A DNA stretch of 64,000 bases from Phytohabitans flavus (lineage in GTDB: Bacteria > Actinomycetota > Actinomycetes > Mycobacteriales > Micromonosporaceae): the NCBI RefSeq assembly GCF_011764545.1, contig NZ_AP022870.1:4944001-5008000 (forward strand). The letters run 5' to 3'. The notes under the pieces were generated by a model, which saw only the letters and a list, made by a program, of their open reading frames with translations, was not told where the DNA came from and made no database searches. Positions 59,475 through 64,000 of the stretch are shown here, piece after piece. Each line of letters opens with the position of its first letter. Within the stretch, counting starts at the first letter, position 1. The position numbers and the translations under genes are program-made.

Positions 59475-60440
59475 ATGCGAACGTCAATACGACTCCTGGC
59501 CCTGTCGGCCCTGATCCTGCCGGCGGTCCTCGCCGGCACGCCGGCGCAGGCCGACACCGACACCACGCCGGGCACGGCCGCACCGGCCAGTGTCGCGTCG
59601 ATCGAGCGCAAGGCCGGATCCGGCTCGCAGGCCGCGGCGTACTGGACGGCCGAGCGGATGGCGGCGGCCACGCCGGCCGACGAGGTGGAGAAGACCGCCG
59701 GCCCGGTCACCCAGAGCCCCGCGCCGGAGCAGGTGCGGCGCTTCGCCGAGTCGGTGGCGCCGAAGGGCGGCAGCGGCTTCGGCACTCAGCTGAACGAGTC
59801 GATCACCGTGGGGAAGATCTTCTACACCAGCTCCACGGACGGTCTCGGCCACTACTGCTCGGCGAGCGTGGTGAACAGCCCGGCGCGCAACATGGTCTTC
59901 ACCGCCGCGCACTGCGTGCACGACGGGCCGGGCCGAAACTGGCACACCGCAAACTGGATGTTCGTGCCGTCGTACCGCAACGGCGCACAGCCGTACGGCA
60001 CCTGGGACTGGTCCACGCTCGCGGTGCCGAGCGGCTGGATCAGCACGCGCGAGCGGCAGTACGACGTGGCGGTCGCGCTCGTCTACGGCAGCCGGTCGAT
60101 CGTCGACGCGGTGGGCGCCAACGGGCTGCTCACCGGCGGTGGCCGCGCGTACCACTACGACATCTTCGGCTACCCGAGCAACAGGGACAGCGGCGAGATC
60201 CAGTGGGTCTGCTCCGGCACGTCGCGAGACGCGGGCAGCAACCGGATCGAGATGGACTGCGGCTTCGGCGGCGGTTCCAGCGGCGGTCCCTGGTACTACA
60301 GCTACGACAACACCAACAGGCGTGGTGACGTGCACGGAGTGATGAGTTACTCCAGCGGCACGAACACGAATGGCTCGCCGTACTTCTCCGCCGCGGTGGT
60401 GGGGACGCTTTACAACACGTACGCGAACGACACCTGGTGA
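59475..60440 (+). CDS. Secreted trypsin-like (V8/Glu-specific type) serine protease
   Basis: This is a 321-residue preproprotease. The ATG at 59475 follows GGGAAGGA. The signal peptide (IRLLALSALILPAVLAGTPA) is followed by a pro-region with AAYWTAERMAAATPADE near residue 53, then the chymotrypsin-fold catalytic domain. The triad is His146 in VFTAAHCVHDG, Asp197 in RQYDVAVALVYG and Ser269 in GFGGGSSGGPWY. Paired cysteines surround the histidine and serine. The length fits the V8-like family. A strong hairpin follows, separating it from a small membrane ORF that carries the same YWTxERM motif. Confidence 0.9.
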   Translation: MRTSIRLLALSALILPAVLAGTPAQADTDTTPGTAAPASVASIERKAGSGSQAAAYWTAERMAAATPADEVEKTAGPVTQSPAPEQVRRFAESVAPKGGSGFGTQLNESITVGKIFYTSSTDGLGHYCSASVVNSPARNMVFTAAHCVHDGPGRNWHTANWMFVPSYRNGAQPYGTWDWSTLAVPSGWISTRERQYDVAVALVYGSRSIVDAVGANGLLTGGGRAYHYDIFGYPSNRDSGEIQWVCSGTSRDAGSNRIEMDCGFGGGSSGGPWYYSYDNTNRRGDVHGVMSYSSGTNTNGSPYFSAAVVGTLYNTYANDTW

Positions 60441-60447
60441 AATGACG

Positions 60448-60483
60448 GTCTGCCTGGTGTGCCGCGCGGCACACCAGGCAGAC
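60448..60483 (+). terminator. Strong hairpin terminator after protease gene
   Basis: GTCTGCCTGGTGTGCC (60448-60463) and GGCACACCAGGCAGAC (60468-60483) form a perfect 16-bp stem with a GCGC loop that could itself extend the pairing. It lies 7 bp after the protease stop. No U-tract follows. Confidence 0.75.
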
Positions 60484-60516
60484 TGGTATGCGACCCACCC
60501 GACCCAGGGAGGCGAC

Positions 60517-60732
60517 ATGTCACACCGCATGTCATACCGCGTACTGCTCGGCGTGGCCGGCGCCGCGGTGCTGGCCGTGGCCGCGGTCGCCGTGATCATC
60601 GCGATGCGCGACGCTGAGGCGGCGCGCCCCACGCCCGGCCCGGTCGTCGAGACACACAACCCGAGCCCCGGCGCCACGGACCCGTCTGAATATTGGACCG
60701 AGGAGCGCATGAAGGACGCGATCGGCGACTGA
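60517..60732 (+). CDS. Small membrane protein sharing the protease pro-region motif
   Basis: This 71-residue protein begins at ATG 60517 after GGGAGGCGAC (AGGGAGG seven bases upstream). One membrane helix (LLGVAGAAVLAVAAVAVIIA, residues about 9-29) precedes a Pro-rich linker and the C-terminal PSEYWTEERMKDAIGD. The YWTxERM motif also occurs in the pro-region of the upstream protease. It could be a membrane partner, a decoy of the pro-region, or a duplicated fragment. Confidence 0.6.
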   Translation: MSHRMSYRVLLGVAGAAVLAVAAVAVIIAMRDAEAARPTPGPVVETHNPSPGATDPSEYWTEERMKDAIGD

Positions 60733-60759
60733 GCCCCCCTCCGCGCGGGCCGTTCAATT

Positions 60760-61228
60760 TTTCTTGAGATGGATATTTCCCCGGTCCGCGTCAGTCGCTG
60801 ACCGTATGCTCCCGCGGGCACCGCGCAGGCCGGCGGCTCGCTAGCGCTCCCCGAAACCCCCGACCTCCGCTGCCACGTCCGCGGTCCAAGCCCAACCCCG
60901 ACCCCGCGAGAGATCGTGGTATCCAACCGCCCCTCCAGAGGCAACTAAGTACCATGATCTGCCAGACGGCGGCGTCCGTCGTAGCGCCGATCAAGGCAAA
61001 CCGAGCGCCCTTCGGGCGCAGGTCTACCTTTGGACGGCCCCCGCCCAACCGGCGAGCTGGGTCCAGGTTGGACCGGAGCGCGGACCCGGCAGCGAATGTC
61101 GCGGTCGGCCGACCGCGACCCGGGTGAGCTTTGCCAACCGCGAAGGGTGAGGCCGCGGGAGCGACGGTCTGGACCACAGCGGACGTCGCGGTAGCTCAAT
61201 CTCCTTGATTTTGGAGCTTTATCCGCGG
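60760..61228 (-). repeat. Dispersed intergenic element, blocks A and B (inverted copy)
   Basis: On the minus strand this reads A (CGCGGATAAAGCTCC, then GAGCTACCGCGACGTCCGCT), a spacer about 150 bp longer than in the 41-kb copy, then B (GGGCTTGGACCGCGGACG to CATCTCAAGAAAAA). The spacer includes the hairpin GCGCCC-GAA-GGGCGC. It fills most of the gap between the small membrane ORF and the NB-ARC regulator. No protein gene is supported. Confidence 0.75.
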
Positions 61229-61316
61229 CCCGACGCCGATGGCCGACGTGTAGCCTCGTTGGCGCGCCGTCGAAGGCAGCGTGGCCAGTGGGGTGGGACG
61301 AGCCTGGGGGCGGGCC

Positions 61317-63758
61317 ATGTCGGCGCACGTGGTACGGGTCCATCGTAGACGGATAGGCATGTCGCAGGAGGAGCTGGCGGCGGCGACCGGCGTGAGTGTG
61401 CGGACCATCCAGGCACTGGAGTCGGGCGGGATCCGGGTGCCGAGGGCGGTGACCATCCGCCTGCTGGCCGACGCGTTTCGACTGTCCGATGAGGAGCGTG
61501 ACGGCTTCGTGCGGGCGTTGCTCCGGGGTGGCGCGACGGCGGTCGACGGCGGGTCCGGCGGCCCAGCGGCCGCCGAAGGGCCCGCGGAGGTGAGCGCGCG
61601 GCACCTGCCGCGGCGACCGGTCGGCTATGTCGGCCGCGGCGACGAGGAGCGGTGGCTGCGCCGGCGTATCGACGAGGCGGTCCACACCGACCAGCCGTTT
61701 CTCGCGGTGGTCGACGGGATGGCCGGGGTCGGCAAGACGGCGCTGGCGGTCTCGGTCGCGCACGGCGTCGGGGATCGTTTCCCCGACGCCCACCTCTTCC
61801 TCGACCTCCAGGGGCACGGGGCCGCTCCACTCTCGACGATCGACGCCGCGGCCGTCCTGTTGCGCCAGCTCGGCGTCGAGCGGGGCCGCATACCCGACGA
61901 CCCGGACGACCGGCTGGCTCTCTGGCGTGCGGAGACCGCGCGGCGGCGGATGTTGCTGGTCCTTGACAACGCCGCGAGCACCGCACAGATCGAGCCGCTG
62001 CTGCCCGTCGACGCCGCGGCGCTGACCCTGGTCACGAGCCGCACCCGACTCGGCCTGCTGGCCGGCGCGCCGACGCTCTCACTGATGCCGCTCGACGTCG
62101 ACGACGCGACCGACCTGTTACGGCAGATCGTCGGGGACCGGATCGATCGCGAAGTCGCGGAGGCGGCGGTGGTCAGCGCGCTCTGCGGCAGCCTGCCACT
62201 GGCGATCCGGCTGGTCGGGCAGTACCTCGCCAGCCGTCCGCTGTGGACGGTCCGGGCGCTGGTCGAACGGCTGCGCGGCGAGGTACCGGCGACCATCGAC
62301 GTCGCGGCCGAGGGGCAGACCGTGGCGGCGACATTCACCATCTCCTACCGGCAGCTCGCCGACCCCACGCGGCGGATGCTGCGGCTGCTGGGCGCCCACC
62401 CCAGCGGCGGGTTCGAGCTGTGGACCGCCGCTGCCATAGCAGACCTGCCGGTCGATCGGGCCCAGGCGGTGCTCGACGACCTCGTCGAATCGCATCTGTT
62501 GTGGGCCGAGACCCCAGGCCGCTACCGCATGCACGACCTCGTCCGCGACTTCGCCCGGTCGCTGCTGTCGCCGGACGAGGCCGTCGCCGCCACCGGGCGG
62601 CTGCTGAGCTACTTCGTCGCGACCGTCCGCTGGGTGGAGAGCACGATCACCACCTGGTACCCGCGGGACCACGACCAAGGGCCGGCCGTGACGGCGCGGC
62701 CGTTCCGCGACCACGCGGAGGGCCTCGGCTGGCTCGACGACAACTCGCCAAGCATGGCAGCGGCGATCGAGCAGGCGTGCCAGTTGCCCGCACTGCGCCG
62801 CGACGCGGGCCGGCTCGGTGAGGCGCTGTTCGGGTACCACTTCCGGCAGGGCCGCCACTACAGCGCCAAACGGCTCCAGCTGCGCACCCTCGAGGCCGCG
62901 CGGCAGGCCGGTGACCAGCACATGATCGCGACCACGCAACGGCTGCTCGCCGGCACGCTGCTCGTCCTCGGCGACCGGGCGGAGAGCCTCCGGTACCTCA
63001 AGCTCGCCCTGCGTAGGCACCGTGCGCTGGGCGACACCTGGGCGCAGATGCGGGTCCATGCCAACCTCACGTCGCTGTACCGCAACACCGGTCCGCTCGC
63101 CGACGCGGTCGAGTCCGCGCGGACCGCGATCGCGGCCGCCGTGGCGATCGGCGACCGCGACTCCGAGATGTCCGCCCGGCTCGACCTCGGGCACGTCTAC
63201 CGCCTGCTCGGCGACCCGCGCGCCGGGATCGCCGAGGCACGCGTCGCGGTGGCCTGGGCGCGCGGCCACTCCAGGCTCTACCTCGGCAGGGGCATCCACC
63301 ACATGGCGCTGAATCGGCTGGCCCTCGGTCACCCGCGGGTCGCCATCCTGCTGCTCACCCGCGCGCTCCGGCTGCGGCAGGAGACCCGCAACCCGATCGC
63401 CGAGGTGGAGAATCGTGCCGACCTGTGCCTGGCGTTGGCCATGGGCGGCGACAGCGCCGCCGCCCTCGACCAGGTCCGCACGGCGGTATCGATGATGCGG
63501 ACCCTCGGCGACCTCTTCACCACCGCGTACGCGGCCAACCGGCTCGGCGCCGCGCTCCGGCTCGCCGGTCGCCCGGACGAGGCGCGGCCGCTCCACGACG
63601 ACGCCCTCGCGGCGGCCACCCGCGCCAGTCTGCCGTACGAGCGGGCGCAGGCCCACCTCGCGCTCGCCGCGCTCGCCGACCCGCACGCCACGGCCGTGGT
63701 CGAGCACCGCCGCCAGGCCCGGGAGCTCCTCGTCGGCTACGGCGCACCGGTCGACTGA
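61317..63758 (+). CDS. XRE-NB-ARC-TPR (STAND-type) transcriptional regulator
   Basis: This is an 813-residue regulator. The ATG at 61317 starts directly at the XRE helix-turn-helix (MSQEELAAATGVSVRTIQAL, residues about 15-35). The NB-ARC ATPase follows: P-loop DGMAGVGKTALAVSVA near residue 135, Walker-B-like RRRMLLVLDNAAST, sensor TLVTSRTRLGLL and GSLPLAIRLVG. A winged-helix segment (RMHDLVRDFARSLL) and about eight TPR-like repeats to the C-terminus come next. This AfsR/SARP-related architecture typically controls secondary metabolism or development in actinobacteria. The GH62 gene converges on it from the right edge; no target is evident. Confidence 0.88.
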   Translation: MSAHVVRVHRRRIGMSQEELAAATGVSVRTIQALESGGIRVPRAVTIRLLADAFRLSDEERDGFVRALLRGGATAVDGGSGGPAAAEGPAEVSARHLPRRPVGYVGRGDEERWLRRRIDEAVHTDQPFLAVVDGMAGVGKTALAVSVAHGVGDRFPDAHLFLDLQGHGAAPLSTIDAAAVLLRQLGVERGRIPDDPDDRLALWRAETARRRMLLVLDNAASTAQIEPLLPVDAAALTLVTSRTRLGLLAGAPTLSLMPLDVDDATDLLRQIVGDRIDREVAEAAVVSALCGSLPLAIRLVGQYLASRPLWTVRALVERLRGEVPATIDVAAEGQTVAATFTISYRQLADPTRRMLRLLGAHPSGGFELWTAAAIADLPVDRAQAVLDDLVESHLLWAETPGRYRMHDLVRDFARSLLSPDEAVAATGRLLSYFVATVRWVESTITTWYPRDHDQGPAVTARPFRDHAEGLGWLDDNSPSMAAAIEQACQLPALRRDAGRLGEALFGYHFRQGRHYSAKRLQLRTLEAARQAGDQHMIATTQRLLAGTLLVLGDRAESLRYLKLALRRHRALGDTWAQMRVHANLTSLYRNTGPLADAVESARTAIAAAVAIGDRDSEMSARLDLGHVYRLLGDPRAGIAEARVAVAWARGHSRLYLGRGIHHMALNRLALGHPRVAILLLTRALRLRQETRNPIAEVENRADLCLALAMGGDSAAALDQVRTAVSMMRTLGDLFTTAYAANRLGAALRLAGRPDEARPLHDDALAAATRASLPYERAQAHLALAALADPHATAVVEHRRQARELLVGYGAPVD

Positions 63759-63767
63759 TCCCCGCGG

Positions 63768-64000
63768 CTAGCGTTGCAGTGTCAGCAGACCCGGTCGGTA
63801 AGGCAGGAGGCCGTAGTCGCCGCCGGAATTGGGGGCACGTCCCTGGTAGAGCAACTGAAGGTTGCAGGGATCGATGGTCATGGTTTGATCGGCGTTGCCG
63901 CGAATCAGCTCGCCGTGGCTGATGTCGTTGGTCCAGGTGGCGCCGCTGTTTGCCTTGCCGGCAAAGGGGTTGCTCTCGGTCGCGGCTTGTGGTGTCCACG
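63768..64000 (-). CDS. GH62 alpha-L-arabinofuranosidase, C-terminal part (5' end outside window)
   Basis: The last 77 codons read TPQAATESNPFAGKANSGA, WTNDISHGELIRGNADQTMT, DPCNLQLLYQGR and GDYGLLPYRPGLLTLQ, ending TAG at 63768. This matches the conserved C-terminus of GH62 arabinofuranosidases, secreted enzymes that remove arabinose side chains from arabinoxylan. Most of the protein lies right of the window, so a signal peptide and carbohydrate-binding module cannot be checked. Confidence 0.65.
   Translation of the reverse strand, partial: WTPQAATESNPFAGKANSGATWTNDISHGELIRGNADQTMTIDPCNLQLLYQGRAPNSGGDYGLLPYRPGLLTLQR

Noticed and set aside
59257..59514. 85-codon plus-strand ORF before the protease gene
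   Set aside because: It overlaps the promoter and the protease start in another frame and has no recognisable sequence.
60791..61177. 128-codon minus-strand ORF within the inverted A/B element
   Set aside because: Its ends recur in other A/B copies only because the DNA blocks recur. The middle is not conserved and reading frames are not maintained between copies, so a non-coding element is more likely.

Overview
This is a high-GC actinobacterial chromosome segment. GTG starts are common, ATGA/GTGA start-stop overlaps are frequent, and the gene families (beta-propeller phytase, DUF222-HNH, FG-GAP/LamG/RHS cassette, XRE-NB-ARC-TPR regulator, GH62 enzyme) suggest a filamentous soil or plant-associated genus, possibly Micromonosporaceae. 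The genus is inference only.

Layout. (1) 1-10162, minus: the 5' part of a giant Tc-toxin A-like gene carrying about 30 hemopexin-type repeats; it runs off the left edge. (2) 10.3-18.1 kb: exported phytase, alpha/beta hydrolase, cNMP-binding/thioredoxin-reductase fusion, an HD-domain protein in a three-gene unit with a 38-aa membrane ORF, a GlxA-type AraC regulator overlapping a mismatch DNA glycosylase, and cobF. (3) 18.2-31.4 kb, minus: a secreted polymorphic-toxin operon, made of an FG-GAP protein, a LamG protein, an RHS protein with a C-terminal nuclease-like domain, and a small overlapping candidate immunity gene. A membrane HTH/TPR protein and a partner face it divergently (31.7-34.5 kb). 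(4) 34.7-41.3 kb: type-B carboxylesterase, TPR regulator, the scar of a deleted SDR/LysR divergent pair, and a Tat-exported PhoX-like protein with a duplicated domain. (5) 41.7-48.1 kb: a complete tripartite tricarboxylate transporter (tctCBA) with a CitA/CitB-type two-component system and a second, orphan solute-binding lipoprotein. (6) 48.3-58 kb: lipoprotein, GNAT, DUF222-HNH gene, CapA-like protein, SGNH hydrolase, MFS exporter with a probable leaderless upstream ORF, SnoaL remnant and a hypothetical protein. (7) 58-64 kb: LacI regulator with a CebR-like operator, secreted serine protease followed by a strong terminator and a small membrane protein, an XRE-NB-ARC-TPR regulator, and the end of a GH62 arabinofuranosidase.

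Two window-wide patterns stand out. First, twelve genes or gene parts are interrupted by a single-base frameshift. In each case adding one base to a short G/C run restores the expected protein and an exact multiple of three, so these are most likely base-calling deletions rather than pseudogenes. Second, a dispersed intergenic element with two conserved blocks (A and B) occurs at five sites. At one of them the blocks flank an HNH endonuclease gene and an IS5-type transposase scrap.
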